From NCBI GenBank assembly GCA_004322215.1, contig SCSM01000011.1, positions 310,001-374,000 on the forward strand: DNA of 64,000 nt, written 5' to 3'. A program made the position numbers and the translations under genes. Each line of letters begins with the position of its first letter. Position 1 is the stretch's first letter. This document shows positions 31,590-41,913 of this stretch, piece by piece. The notes below the pieces were generated by a model. That model was not told the DNA's origin. It saw only the letters and a program-made list of their open reading frames with translations, and made no database searches. Source of the stretch: Bacteroidota bacterium (GTDB taxonomy: Bacteria > Bacteroidota > Ignavibacteria > Kapaibacteriales > UBA2268).

Positions 31590-32606
31590 TCATAGTTCAT
31601 TAATCATTTTTATAACAACTTTACCGGTTTGTCCACCCATTAAAATTAACTCGATTTCTTTGTCAAGTTCAATTAGAGTACATTCCTTAATTAACTTTTC
31701 CGGATTTTCGAGTCGCCATTCATCAAAAATCTTGTTCCAGATTTTCAATCTGTAATCCATATGACTCTCCGCAGAATCAACACCAATGAGTCTCACTCCT
31801 CTCAATATAAATGGATAAACTGTCGTTTCAAATTTATCTGATTGAACCAAACCGATACTTGCCACTAATCCTCTGTGACCGATTGACCTTATTATCGTCG
31901 ATAAAGTACTCCCTCCAACATTATCAATTGCTCCTATCCATTGTTTCTTCAGTAATGGCTTTCCACTTGTGTCATTCACATCTTCCCTGCTTATGACCTC
32001 CTTTGCTCCAAGATTAAAAAGAAAATCCTTTTTATCCGTTTTACCTGTTGATGCCACAACATCGTATCCCGCTTTCGATAGCATTGCAACCGCAATAGAA
32101 CCGACAGCCCCAGTTGCACCGGTAACAAGAATTTTACCTTTGCCGGGAGTAATCTCATTTCTCTGCAATTCATACATTGCAATTCCGGCTGTAAAACCTG
32201 CAGTGCCATAAATCATAATTTCTTTCGTACTAAAATTTTCCGGAACTTTTATCACCCATCCCGATGGGACTCTGATATATTGTCCAAAACCTCCGTCTGT
32301 ATTCATTCCAAGGTCGTAACCCGTAACGAACACTTTCTCACCGGTCACAAATAAATTAGAAGAGCTTTCTTTGATAATACCTGCGGCATCGACACCGGGA
32401 GTATGTGGATATATTCTGGTAATGCCCTTGTGTCCCCTTGCCGAGAGTGCATCTTTAAAGTTTAGAGCTGAATATTCTACTTTGATTATAACATCTCCCT
32501 GCGATAGTTCCTCGATGCTTTTCTCTTTAATACTTCTTTGAAAAACATTTTCCCGAACTTCATCTACAACGAGTGCTTTGAATTTTTCCATTGACATAAT
32601 TTTCAA
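31590..32606 (-). CDS. YhdH/YhfP-family quinone oxidoreductase / acrylyl-CoA reductase
   Basis: NFKDALSARGHKGITRIYPHTPGVDAAGIIKES, VTGATGAVGSIAVAMLSKAGYDVVASTGK. Confidence 0.92.
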   Translation of the reverse strand: MKIMSMEKFKALVVDEVRENVFQRSIKEKSIEELSQGDVIIKVEYSALNFKDALSARGHKGITRIYPHTPGVDAAGIIKESSSNLFVTGEKVFVTGYDLGMNTDGGFGQYIRVPSGWVIKVPENFSTKEIMIYGTAGFTAGIAMYELQRNEITPGKGKILVTGATGAVGSIAVAMLSKAGYDVVASTGKTDKKDFLFNLGAKEVISREDVNDTSGKPLLKKQWIGAIDNVGGSTLSTIIRSIGHRGLVASIGLVQSDKFETTVYPFILRGVRLIGVDSAESHMDYRLKIWNKIFDEWRLENPEKLIKECTLIELDKEIELILMGGQTGKVVIKMINEL

Positions 32607-32730
32607 TAAAAAATATTTGACTGTGAAAACAAGGAAAATTAATGAAATTTCAGATTATTTATTAATAATTTTTAAATTGAAAATAATTTTATTAATAATA
32701 TTTTGGAAGTAATCAAGTTAATTGAGATAT

Positions 32731-35412
32731 CTATTTCTTTTCAAGATTATAAAATCTTTTTACGGGAGCAGGGTCACCTTCCAGAAAGCCCTGAACGAAA
32801 ACATCAACATGTTCATCGGTCAGCATTGTTACATCTGTATTTCTTACAGCTCCCATTAGCTTGCCAATTTCCTGCAAAAGCCGGTGTATATCATCTTCGT
32901 GTATTTTCCTGATTTGGCTTATAACAGTATCACCTCTGTGAATAACATTGAAATGGAGGGATTCCAAAATTTGTGTTATGGCTTTAGCTCTTCTTTCTTT
33001 CCTGACCTGGTCTGCGGCTCCCCCCCGAAAATGGAAATTAATATAGTTGTTATTAACTTCATTACTTGCCAAAGCATCGAGCCGGGAAAAATGATAGCCA
33101 AGACGTGAAAAGAAATTCAAATAATTGTCGGAAATAAGTGCATAACTTCTCGAGCCAATATCCCTTTCAGCTTTGTGCGGGTCTGATAAGTTTGTCATCA
33201 TAATATTTAAGAATCCTTTTGCATCAATCGAGAGCGGACCTCCCCACTCGATACCCGGTGTTGTCATTCCCTTTATTAAAGAGAGAAATGGAGTTGAAAT
33301 AATTTCATCAACATTCATTGTATTTCCTGTAATATCATTCTTAATTCCACATCCAAGGTCGATTACATATATATTCAACGGCACTTCAAATTTCAATTTA
33401 TAAGTTTTACCGCTGTCCACCCTCGCTGTTTCATAAAATGCAAACATCTCTTTCATGGAGACTTCGTGTGCAAATCTGATTACATCATGATAAGTCATAC
33501 AGTGCTCGGGTGAAAACTTTTCAGAGTTTGGATTTGTAAGATTTAATTTGAAAACAAATTTTGAAACACCATGCCACAGTCTGTAAAGCGGGCTTTTCAT
33601 AAACAGATTATCTTTTTCCATCATTTTATCAGATACTTCAATAAGCTCGTCAACTCTCCCATCATACACCTTATTCGCATCTGCAAACAAAGTTACATAC
33701 ATCCCGTTTTTCAGGATTTCTGTCCCGCTTATTGTATTTGTAATTACCGGTATATTCTGTTCCCTTGCTATGATTGACAGGTGACCGGTTGTGCTTCCGA
33801 CATCTGTAATAAATCCTGATGCCTTGTGAATCAAGCTAGTAAATTCAGGTAGATTTTTTTTGGAAACAACAATACCCCCTTTTGGAAAATCATTAATATC
33901 TTTTATGCTATTTACCATATAAACCTTACCTGAAGCAATACCGGTGCTTGCACAATCTCCATGGTTTAATAAAATCTTATAATTCTTATCAATAATATTG
34001 ATAATTTCTTTATTAATTAAAATATCCTCTTTCTTTCTTGTTGACTGAAGTTGTCTTGTCTGTAAAATAAAAATTTTGTCATTATCATCTATTACCCATT
34101 CAATATCCTGGGGACATCCATAATGTTCTTCAATTTTTTTAGAATATTCAGCAAGTTTCAATAACTGATTTTCGTTAAGCATCGGAATTGATGATTTAAC
34201 ATCAAATTTTATTTTTTCTATTCCATCCGTTGATTTGGGTGTTTCCATATAATCCTGAACACCCGGTGAGAATCCGATAAGTTTGTATTTGTTTTTTTTA
34301 TCAAGTAAAAATTCCTGTGGCGAAACCCGACCTGATACCGCAACAGTACCAAGTCCTTTAACTGCATTGATTATTAAAACATCCTTTTTATGAACCGGAT
34401 CAGTTGTAAAAATAACACCGGCAGCTTTAGCATTAACCATTTTCAGGCATCCGACACTCATCGGCATATCTTCGTCTCTTAACCCGGAGATGTACCTGTA
34501 AACAACAGATTGGGGTGAATACTTTGATATCAAAACTTCGTACACTGCATCAACAAGATTTTCCCTGCTTACATTTAATGCTGAAAAATGAAGTCCTGCA
34601 AATGAATAATTGGCACTGTCTTCACCTATGGCACTCGAACGAACCGACACTAATACATTATTCTTTATCCCGAAATACTTATCATAAGCATCGAGAATAA
34701 TACCTTTGATATGTTCGTGAATCGGTGTAGAAATAAATAGTTCCTGGGCTTCCTCGCAGGCTTTCTTAACCTGCATAATATCATCAAAATCTATATTATA
34801 GAAAATTTCATCTTTTCTTTTACGCAAATCCCTGTCAATCATAATATCCTCGAACAACCGCACTGTAAGACAAAATCCTTCAGCCACAGGGATATTGAGC
34901 TTCCTGCTTATTTCTCCGAGATGACTCATCTTTGTTCCGATTTCAAGAGAAAGAACATCGTCAACATCTTTTATAGGATAGTAATAAGGAATGTTTTCAT
35001 CAATTTTTTTAACTTTATTGCATACCTGGCAATTATAATCAGGGCAATCCCAGCCCTCCGGACAAAGTATTCTGGGGGAAAGAATTTGCTGGCATTTTTC
35101 TTCAATCTCTTCGGTCCTATTTATTATTTGCTGATATTTGCCACTGCTAAGGATTACAAGGTGTCTCGCAATATCATAAGCAGAATCAAGTAAATTACCG
35201 TAAATATTATTAGCAAATGCCTTTGAAAATATTTTCCCGGATGTAAGCATTTCAGCCATTTCACTCATATATTTGTGTGCCTCGTCATTCGATGCAAGTA
35301 GTCCCTGGAAATGCTGGAACTTCTTCTTGAAGGTCAGCTTACTTTTGCTCCTCGAGGTAAACAATATTTTCAGAAATTTCCACATAATGACAAATATATA
35401 CAATCGAATCAT
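32731..35412 (-). CDS. PEP-synthase-like protein: ATP-binding domain plus phosphohistidine domain, C-terminal domain not the usual PEP-binding TIM barrel
   Basis: VSVRSSAIGEDSANYSFAGLHFSAL, CPQDIEWVIDDNDKIFILQTRQLQ, TGHLSIIAREQNIPVITNT; unfamiliar C-terminal ~300 aa; Cys cluster CPEGWDCPDYNCQVC near N-terminus. Confidence 0.8.
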   Translation of the reverse strand: MIRLYIFVIMWKFLKILFTSRSKSKLTFKKKFQHFQGLLASNDEAHKYMSEMAEMLTSGKIFSKAFANNIYGNLLDSAYDIARHLVILSSGKYQQIINRTEEIEEKCQQILSPRILCPEGWDCPDYNCQVCNKVKKIDENIPYYYPIKDVDDVLSLEIGTKMSHLGEISRKLNIPVAEGFCLTVRLFEDIMIDRDLRKRKDEIFYNIDFDDIMQVKKACEEAQELFISTPIHEHIKGIILDAYDKYFGIKNNVLVSVRSSAIGEDSANYSFAGLHFSALNVSRENLVDAVYEVLISKYSPQSVVYRYISGLRDEDMPMSVGCLKMVNAKAAGVIFTTDPVHKKDVLIINAVKGLGTVAVSGRVSPQEFLLDKKNKYKLIGFSPGVQDYMETPKSTDGIEKIKFDVKSSIPMLNENQLLKLAEYSKKIEEHYGCPQDIEWVIDDNDKIFILQTRQLQSTRKKEDILINKEIINIIDKNYKILLNHGDCASTGIASGKVYMVNSIKDINDFPKGGIVVSKKNLPEFTSLIHKASGFITDVGSTTGHLSIIAREQNIPVITNTISGTEILKNGMYVTLFADANKVYDGRVDELIEVSDKMMEKDNLFMKSPLYRLWHGVSKFVFKLNLTNPNSEKFSPEHCMTYHDVIRFAHEVSMKEMFAFYETARVDSGKTYKLKFEVPLNIYVIDLGCGIKNDITGNTMNVDEIISTPFLSLIKGMTTPGIEWGGPLSIDAKGFLNIMMTNLSDPHKAERDIGSRSYALISDNYLNFFSRLGYHFSRLDALASNEVNNNYINFHFRGGAADQVRKERRAKAITQILESLHFNVIHRGDTVISQIRKIHEDDIHRLLQEIGKLMGAVRNTDVTMLTDEHVDVFVQGFLEGDPAPVKRFYNLEKK

Positions 35413-35419
35413 TCAAACA

Positions 35420-35449
35420 AAAAAGCCGACCTGTATCAGCCGGCTTTCA
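35420..35449 (-). terminator. Putative rho-independent terminator downstream of the tauE-like gene
   Basis: AAAGCCG...CGGCTTT stem; minus strand continues TTTTTTGTTTG. Confidence 0.6.
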
Positions 35450-35501
35450 ATTAAATTTTATACATCTAACAATTCAATATAAATTTAGTTTTTTTAATTT
35501 T

Positions 35502-36605
35502 TTAGTGTCTTCCGATTGATTCGGGGTCAAAACCAATCTCGGATTTTTTTAATTGATAATAACTCGTAATTAATTTCCATAATACCATAGATGTCATTAA
35601 AATAGCAGAACCGACGACTAAATATCCTGAAATATCATTTAAAACCGGCATGTCCAATGGCTTTTCCATTTGCTTGATTACCACCGATGCTCCTGCTATA
35701 ACAATCATTATTGCAAATAATAACCTTATGCCATACCCTCTGACATATTTCGTTGCTGTTGAACCGAATATTGCTCCGAAGGTTCCGCCAAAGAACATAA
35801 TTACTGCAGCAATTAGTTCCACCCTCCCTTTGATAGCATAAGTAAAACCACCATAAATAGAAGTAATCAATACATTGAACAAATCCGTTCCAACTGCGAT
35901 GACAGTCGGCACTCCAAGTAAATAAATCATCGCAGGCATTTTAATAAATCCTCCGCCTACACCAAGAAATCCCTGCAATACTCCAGCAAGAAAGAAAATA
36001 ACAAATACTATCCAGAATGAAACCGATTTTATACCTGATGCTTTAAAGGAAATCATCGGGAATAATTTTAAACTCTGCAGACGAATTGGTAATGCCACTT
36101 TTTTCTTCTTTTGTATTTTCGAGATATGAGTCTGTTGTGGGTCATCTGTTCTCTTCTCCTCTTCGGAAAGTCGTTTCTGTACTACAAAATAATCATACAA
36201 CATAAAGCTTCCTAAAAATATAAGAAGCACAATATAGCTCCACCTGACTATAACGTCTAAGCCCTCTCCTCCATAGGTCCTTTTTAGGAACATGATTAAT
36301 TGTGCACCTACTTCAACTCCGATTACAGAACTGATTATAGAGTACAAACCAAGCTTCCAGTCAACATTTCCCAAACCGCTGTGAATTTTGGTTGCAACTA
36401 TTGATTTACCAAAAATATGAGTTATGTCGGTTCCTATGGCATAATCCATCGGGAATCCGAATATATTAAGTGCGGGTGTTACAATCCATCCGCCGCCAAC
36501 TCCAAAAAATCCCCCAAGTACACCAACACAAAAACCAATGACAAACAATAAAATAACATTAAACTGGATTTCTGCCACAGGCAGATAAATGTTAAAAATA
36601 TCCAT
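35502..36605 (-). CDS. TauE/SafE-family sulfite/anion exporter-like permease
   Basis: Two repeated GxFFGVGGGWIVTPALN / GFLGVGGGFIKMPAMIYLLGVPTVIAVGTDLF signatures; multi-pass membrane. Confidence 0.9.
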   Translation of the reverse strand: MDIFNIYLPVAEIQFNVILLFVIGFCVGVLGGFFGVGGGWIVTPALNIFGFPMDYAIGTDITHIFGKSIVATKIHSGLGNVDWKLGLYSIISSVIGVEVGAQLIMFLKRTYGGEGLDVIVRWSYIVLLIFLGSFMLYDYFVVQKRLSEEEKRTDDPQQTHISKIQKKKKVALPIRLQSLKLFPMISFKASGIKSVSFWIVFVIFFLAGVLQGFLGVGGGFIKMPAMIYLLGVPTVIAVGTDLFNVLITSIYGGFTYAIKGRVELIAAVIMFFGGTFGAIFGSTATKYVRGYGIRLLFAIMIVIAGASVVIKQMEKPLDMPVLNDISGYLVVGSAILMTSMVLWKLITSYYQLKKSEIGFDPESIGRH

Positions 36606-36628
36606 GTTTTCTCCGTCTATATTTTATA

Positions 36629-36910
36629 TTATTCTTTTTTCGACGTATGGCCCGACGGCTTTATAAACAAGCTCACAATATATGTTACAATCAAGCCAAG
36701 AATTACTATAGTACCTGTAGAAATTACTGCAAATAGTAAACGGTTGTTATTGTAAGTCTGTGCAAGGAATAAATTCAGTCCTGTCAGTCCTTCGACTTTT
36801 ACAGTCTTATTAATTTCAGTTGCAGGTTTGCCTTCGGCAAACAAATAACTAACATTCGTAGCTAAGAAGCATATTAACAGAAGGCAACTTTTAAAAAACT
36901 TTTTTAACAT
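36629..36910 (-). CDS. Small membrane protein with signal peptide, unknown function
   Basis: 93 aa, N-terminal signal, C-terminal TM; immediately upstream of the tauE-like gene on the same strand. Confidence 0.55.
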   Translation of the reverse strand: MLKKFFKSCLLLICFLATNVSYLFAEGKPATEINKTVKVEGLTGLNLFLAQTYNNNRLLFAVISTGTIVILGLIVTYIVSLFIKPSGHTSKKE

Positions 36911-37148
36911 TCAACACCTTCTTTTTTATAAAAAGCATTTTATTCGGAAAAAAATTAGCTAATGTATTTTGTTATTGAAAATTTAAAAAAGTGAATGTAA
37001 TTCTTGTGTTGCATTATCAAAACAAAGTGGTATTCTAAAAAAACAGGATTATTTTGAAACTGATATTTGTAATATTCAACTTCATAACACAACTCTCAAT
37101 AAATTATTGTTAAATTAGTAATGAATTTTATAATAAGTTTAAATTGTC

Positions 37149-39740
37149 ATGAAGTTTATACAAAATATATTTGGGAAAAAAGAAGAGAAAAAAGATGTTC
37201 CTTCATCTTCAGACATGACAAAATACCATAACTCAAAACTTGCAGTTCAATTCAAATCTTTTTCTTCAGTCCTTGAATCGAACAATCAGGCACTTAAAAT
37301 CATTAGTGATTTAGAAGAAAAAACATCAGGTGAATTCATTTATGACATTAATTATATTAATAATTCATTAGATAATTTAAAAAATCTTATGAATAATATT
37401 ACCGAAGAACTTATTTCTTTGGGCGGTAAAAAATATAATTCACTTAAGGTTCGTACGGATGACATAATTAATGACATATTTACAGAATTATCTCCACCGA
37501 CAAATATTCCATTCGATGATTTTACAATACCATTTTCTCAGCTCGATAAAAGCATGGTGTCAAGAGTTGGTAGTAAAAACGCACAACTTGGTGAATTGAA
37601 TAATAAATTAAATTTACCCGTTCCTGACGGATTTGCAATATCGGCTTATGGCTATAAACACTTCCTCGATTCTAATGAACTGCAATGTAAAATTACTGAA
37701 ATCCTGAAAAATATTAATATCAAAAATTTCTCAGACCTGGAAAAAGTAAGTTTTGAAATTTCCTCATTGATTTTAAATTCAAAAATTCCTGATAAGCTCT
37801 CTCAAAACATTTTAGCTTCTTATGATAATTTAATTAGGGCTATAATGTCGAGCGATACCGGAAATTCTCCAATTAATTATTTGGTTTCAGTCCGTTCATC
37901 GGCAATAGGTGAAGATACACATTTGAGTTTTGCCGGACAGTATTCAACTTACCTTGGAATCAGAAGGGAAAATCTCATTGAAACATATTTAAAAGTAATA
38001 GCAAGCAAATTCAGCCCTAAAGCAATATATTATTATCTAAGTCATGAACTTGCAGAATCAGATATGCCGATGAGTGTCGGCTGTGTATTAATGGTTAATG
38101 CTCGTTCCAGCGGTGTTATTTATACAACAAACCCAGTTAATCCGGATAATAATACTATTCTCATAAATTCAATTTTCGGACTCGGCAAATTTCTTGTTGA
38201 CGGCACAATCTCACCGGACCAAATAATTTTATCCAAATCAAATTATGAAATAGTCGAAAAAATTATTGCATATAAAGAAAATCAATTAGTATTAAATAAG
38301 GATGCAAATGTTTCTTTGGAGGTATTACCTGCTTATAAAAGCAAGGAATGTTCACTGAATAATGAAGAAATAATTCAACTGGCAAAGATTGCCTTAATTA
38401 TTGAAGAACATTATGGTTCCCCGCAGGATATAGAATGGGCTATTGACAAGAATAACTACATATACATTCTTCAAACGAGACCTTTAAGAGTGATAAAAAA
38501 GAAAAATCCAAAAATACATTTTAATACTTCAAATTATAATATATTATTGAAATCAGGAATTACTGCCTGCCCCGGTGCAGGTATTGGGGTAATTTATCAT
38601 GTAAGGAACACACATGACCTTGCTGCTATTCCCGATTCATCGGTTATTGTTACTGACAATCCATTCCCGGGATTAATAACCGCTTTGAACCGCGCATCTG
38701 CTCTCATCACAAAAGTTGCAGGCATTGCAAGTCATCTTATAACAATTGCCAGGGAATACAGAATTCCAACAATTACAGGGATAAAGGATATTGAAAAACT
38801 TGTTGATGGCAATTTGGTAACTGTTGATGCAACCAATAGCATAATTTATGATGGTTCATATCCTGAATTAGCCGAATCTCTCAAATCAGATTACGAATCG
38901 GATACTGAACATTTATCATTAAATATTCTTGAAAAAATATCCGGCAAAATAGTTCCAATGTATTTAACTGACTCGCAATCTCCTGATTTTACTATTGAAA
39001 ATTGTAAAACAATTCACGATATTTTGAGATATGCTCATCAAAGAGCAATCGAAGAAATGTTTTCAAGTGCCGGGAATCTGAAAAATGAATACGTTACTTA
39101 TCATTTAAAGAGCGAAATTCCTCTCCCGGTTGATATAATTTCAATTGATGAAGATTATCAATCTACAAAAAAAAGAAAAATCGAACCGGAACAAATACAT
39201 TCATTGCCTTTTAAATCTTTTTGGAAAGGAATTGAAGACGTTGGCTGGACTGTTCCACCTGCCGCACCTGATTTAAAGAGCTTTATGACTGTGGTCGGAA
39301 CCGATTTGACAAACCCTAAAACGCAGCGTTTAGCTGAAAAAAGTTATGTGGTTTACTCAAAAGAATATATGGTTCTTTCATTAAATATGGGTTACCATTT
39401 TTCTACTATCGAGGCAATGTGTACTGAAATCCCAAACAAAAATTTCATTAAACTGAATTTCAAAGAAGGAGGCGCTTCCTTTGAAAGAAGGTTGAGAAGA
39501 ATTCGATTGCTCGAATCAATTATGAAGTCAATCGGATTTGAATGTAATAGTAAAGGAGATACTCTAAGCTCCGAAATTTCATATATACAATTAAATGATA
39601 TACTCGAAAAACTATTTTTAATCGGAATGTTAACAATGCTGACAAAACAGCTCGATATGGCTTTAAGTAACGATGATGAAACGGAAATATATAAAAATGA
39701 AATTCTTGATAAAATAAAAATAAAATGGACAGGAAAATGA
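37149..39740 (+). CDS. Second PEP-synthase-like paralogue (ATP-binding plus phosphohistidine domain, non-canonical C-terminus)
   Basis: SVRSSAIGEDTHLSFAGQYSTYLG, GSPQDIEWAIDKNNYIYILQTRPL, ASHLITIAREYRIPTITG; collinear with ORF 32731-35412 throughout. Confidence 0.82.
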   Translation: MKFIQNIFGKKEEKKDVPSSSDMTKYHNSKLAVQFKSFSSVLESNNQALKIISDLEEKTSGEFIYDINYINNSLDNLKNLMNNITEELISLGGKKYNSLKVRTDDIINDIFTELSPPTNIPFDDFTIPFSQLDKSMVSRVGSKNAQLGELNNKLNLPVPDGFAISAYGYKHFLDSNELQCKITEILKNINIKNFSDLEKVSFEISSLILNSKIPDKLSQNILASYDNLIRAIMSSDTGNSPINYLVSVRSSAIGEDTHLSFAGQYSTYLGIRRENLIETYLKVIASKFSPKAIYYYLSHELAESDMPMSVGCVLMVNARSSGVIYTTNPVNPDNNTILINSIFGLGKFLVDGTISPDQIILSKSNYEIVEKIIAYKENQLVLNKDANVSLEVLPAYKSKECSLNNEEIIQLAKIALIIEEHYGSPQDIEWAIDKNNYIYILQTRPLRVIKKKNPKIHFNTSNYNILLKSGITACPGAGIGVIYHVRNTHDLAAIPDSSVIVTDNPFPGLITALNRASALITKVAGIASHLITIAREYRIPTITGIKDIEKLVDGNLVTVDATNSIIYDGSYPELAESLKSDYESDTEHLSLNILEKISGKIVPMYLTDSQSPDFTIENCKTIHDILRYAHQRAIEEMFSSAGNLKNEYVTYHLKSEIPLPVDIISIDEDYQSTKKRKIEPEQIHSLPFKSFWKGIEDVGWTVPPAAPDLKSFMTVVGTDLTNPKTQRLAEKSYVVYSKEYMVLSLNMGYHFSTIEAMCTEIPNKNFIKLNFKEGGASFERRLRRIRLLESIMKSIGFECNSKGDTLSSEISYIQLNDILEKLFLIGMLTMLTKQLDMALSNDDETEIYKNEILDKIKIKWTGK

Positions 39741-41893
39741 AAAAATTCCTTTTGCTTATTGACAGATTAAGTAACTTTTTTTTCAAAAAAAAATTTACTC
39801 CTTTTCTGATTTCAATTTTATTCTTCATTATTTTTGGAATAGCTTTTTATCTTATTTATCTCGATTCGGAAGCAATCAAAGAACAAATTAACGACGATTT
39901 CAACCAGCAGCAATTAATTCTTGCGAGACAGTCATCTGCACAATTTGAGCTATTCCTTGATAATCTTGAAATCCAGTTGAAAAGCTTAAAATGGTTTGCC
40001 GAAGATACCGAAGGTAAAATAAGAAGAGTTGCTATGGAAAGCGTTTTAAGACAGAATTCAGACATGGGCATTATTGACATCGGCTTAATTAATGACAGAA
40101 GGAAGTTGATCGAATATTTTAAAATTGAGGGTTTTCCAAAACTCGAACCGGAAAAAATTAAAATTGAATTAAGTGATTTTCATAAAGAAAGTATGACACT
40201 TGCCCCTCTCTCCATCAACAGGAATATTGATGGTAAGATTTTTATCATAAGTTTTATTAAGATACCATTAATATCAGATGGAAAATTAACAGGAGTGCTT
40301 TTTGTACGTCTTGATTTATCAAAACTATTCACCAAATTAATTGGAAATGTCCGCTCCGGTAAATCCGGCTATTCCTGGGTTATTGATGAAAATGCCATTG
40401 CACTCTATCACCCCGAAAAAGACTTTATCGGCAGGAATATATTCGAGGCACGCCGCGAGAAAAAGCCCTATGTGAATTTCAGCCAGATAAACATTATCAT
40501 GAAGGACAAAATGCTCAAGGGTGAGGAAGGGACAGGGATATATGAAAGCTGGTGGCACCGCGACCTGAAAGGGAAAATTACAAAGCTAATCGCATTCACT
40601 CCGATAAAAATCAATGCTCTCGATGATAAAGTGTGGTCTATTGCCGTTGTTGCTCCTATAAGTGAAGTTGCTGTTGCAATTGATAAAGCTTATATCCGGC
40701 ATCTGGGTGCAGAACTATTCATTGCTTTCGGGATGATTCTATTTGCTTTTTTCTTTGCAGCATATCAAAGAAGAATATCTGAGAGCTTAAAGGAAAGGGT
40801 TACCGAACAGCAAGAAATTATAACAAGCATACTTGAAAATTCTCTCGACGCGATAATTTTCACAGATAAAGATAATTTATGCCGGGTTTGGAATAAAGGA
40901 GCAGAAAAAATGTTCGGATATACACCCGAAGAAATGATTGGACACTCTTTCCGCAGGTTAATTCCCGGTGATATTGATGCTGATGAAGAATTAAAACAAA
41001 TCAATGATTTAGTTGTTAAAAACGGATATATATCAAATTATATATCAGAAAGAATTACAAAATCGGGGAAAAAAATTACTGTGAATATCTCCAAAACCTT
41101 AATCAGTTCTCTTAAAGGAGAAATTCTCGGATATTCGATTATCGTGAGAGATGAGACAGAGAAAATAGAGCTTGAACACATGATGTATAACACAGAGAAA
41201 CTCGCTTCAATTGGAACACTTGCCGCAGGCGTTGCTCACGAAATTAATAATCCGCTTGCAGTTATTCTGGGTTTCACAGATTTACTTGTTGATAAATTCC
41301 AACCTGATTCCCAAACCTACAAGGATTTAAAAACCATAGAATCTAATGTCAATCATGCAAAAAAAATTGTCGAAAATCTTTTGGGTTTTGCTCGTATTAC
41401 TGAAGGTTTGGAAGATAATACGGATCCAAAAGCTTGTATTGAAACTGTATCCACTATAGTAAAAAATACTCTATTCACCTCGAAAATCGAACTAAAATTA
41501 AATTTACAGGATAATCTCCCTAACATTAGAGGTGATTCGCGTGAATTTCAACAGGTAATTTTCAATCTTATTAATAACTCTGTTTCTGCAATGAAAAAAA
41601 CTGGTAAAGGAGAAATTAAAATTGATGGTTATGAATCGGGAAATAATATTATAATTGAAATTTCTGATTCCGGTATTGGAATCCCAAACAGAATTAAGCA
41701 AAAAATATTTGACCCGTTTTTTACAACAAAAAAAGTTGGAGAAGGCACTGGATTAGGATTATCTTTGTGCTATGGAATCATTGCAAAATTCGGAGGAAAG
41801 ATTGACTTCCGGAGTATTTCAGAAGAAGATAACCCTGGTTCTAAAACTGGGACTACTTTTATAGTAACGATACCCAAAGTTGATAATAATTAG
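39725..41893 (+). CDS. Sensor histidine kinase (periplasmic Cache-like sensor, PAS, HisKA, HATPase)
   Basis: Two TM segments around GYSWVIDENAIALYHPEKDFIGRNI; PAS ILENSLDAIIFTDKDN; GVAHEINNPLAVILG; GTGLGLSLCYGII. Confidence 0.93.
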   Translation: MDRKMKKFLLLIDRLSNFFFKKKFTPFLISILFFIIFGIAFYLIYLDSEAIKEQINDDFNQQQLILARQSSAQFELFLDNLEIQLKSLKWFAEDTEGKIRRVAMESVLRQNSDMGIIDIGLINDRRKLIEYFKIEGFPKLEPEKIKIELSDFHKESMTLAPLSINRNIDGKIFIISFIKIPLISDGKLTGVLFVRLDLSKLFTKLIGNVRSGKSGYSWVIDENAIALYHPEKDFIGRNIFEARREKKPYVNFSQINIIMKDKMLKGEEGTGIYESWWHRDLKGKITKLIAFTPIKINALDDKVWSIAVVAPISEVAVAIDKAYIRHLGAELFIAFGMILFAFFFAAYQRRISESLKERVTEQQEIITSILENSLDAIIFTDKDNLCRVWNKGAEKMFGYTPEEMIGHSFRRLIPGDIDADEELKQINDLVVKNGYISNYISERITKSGKKITVNISKTLISSLKGEILGYSIIVRDETEKIELEHMMYNTEKLASIGTLAAGVAHEINNPLAVILGFTDLLVDKFQPDSQTYKDLKTIESNVNHAKKIVENLLGFARITEGLEDNTDPKACIETVSTIVKNTLFTSKIELKLNLQDNLPNIRGDSREFQQVIFNLINNSVSAMKKTGKGEIKIDGYESGNNIIIEISDSGIGIPNRIKQKIFDPFFTTKKVGEGTGLGLSLCYGIIAKFGGKIDFRSISEEDNPGSKTGTTFIVTIPKVDNN

Positions 41894-41913
41894 TTAAATA
41901 CAGGATAAAAAAT

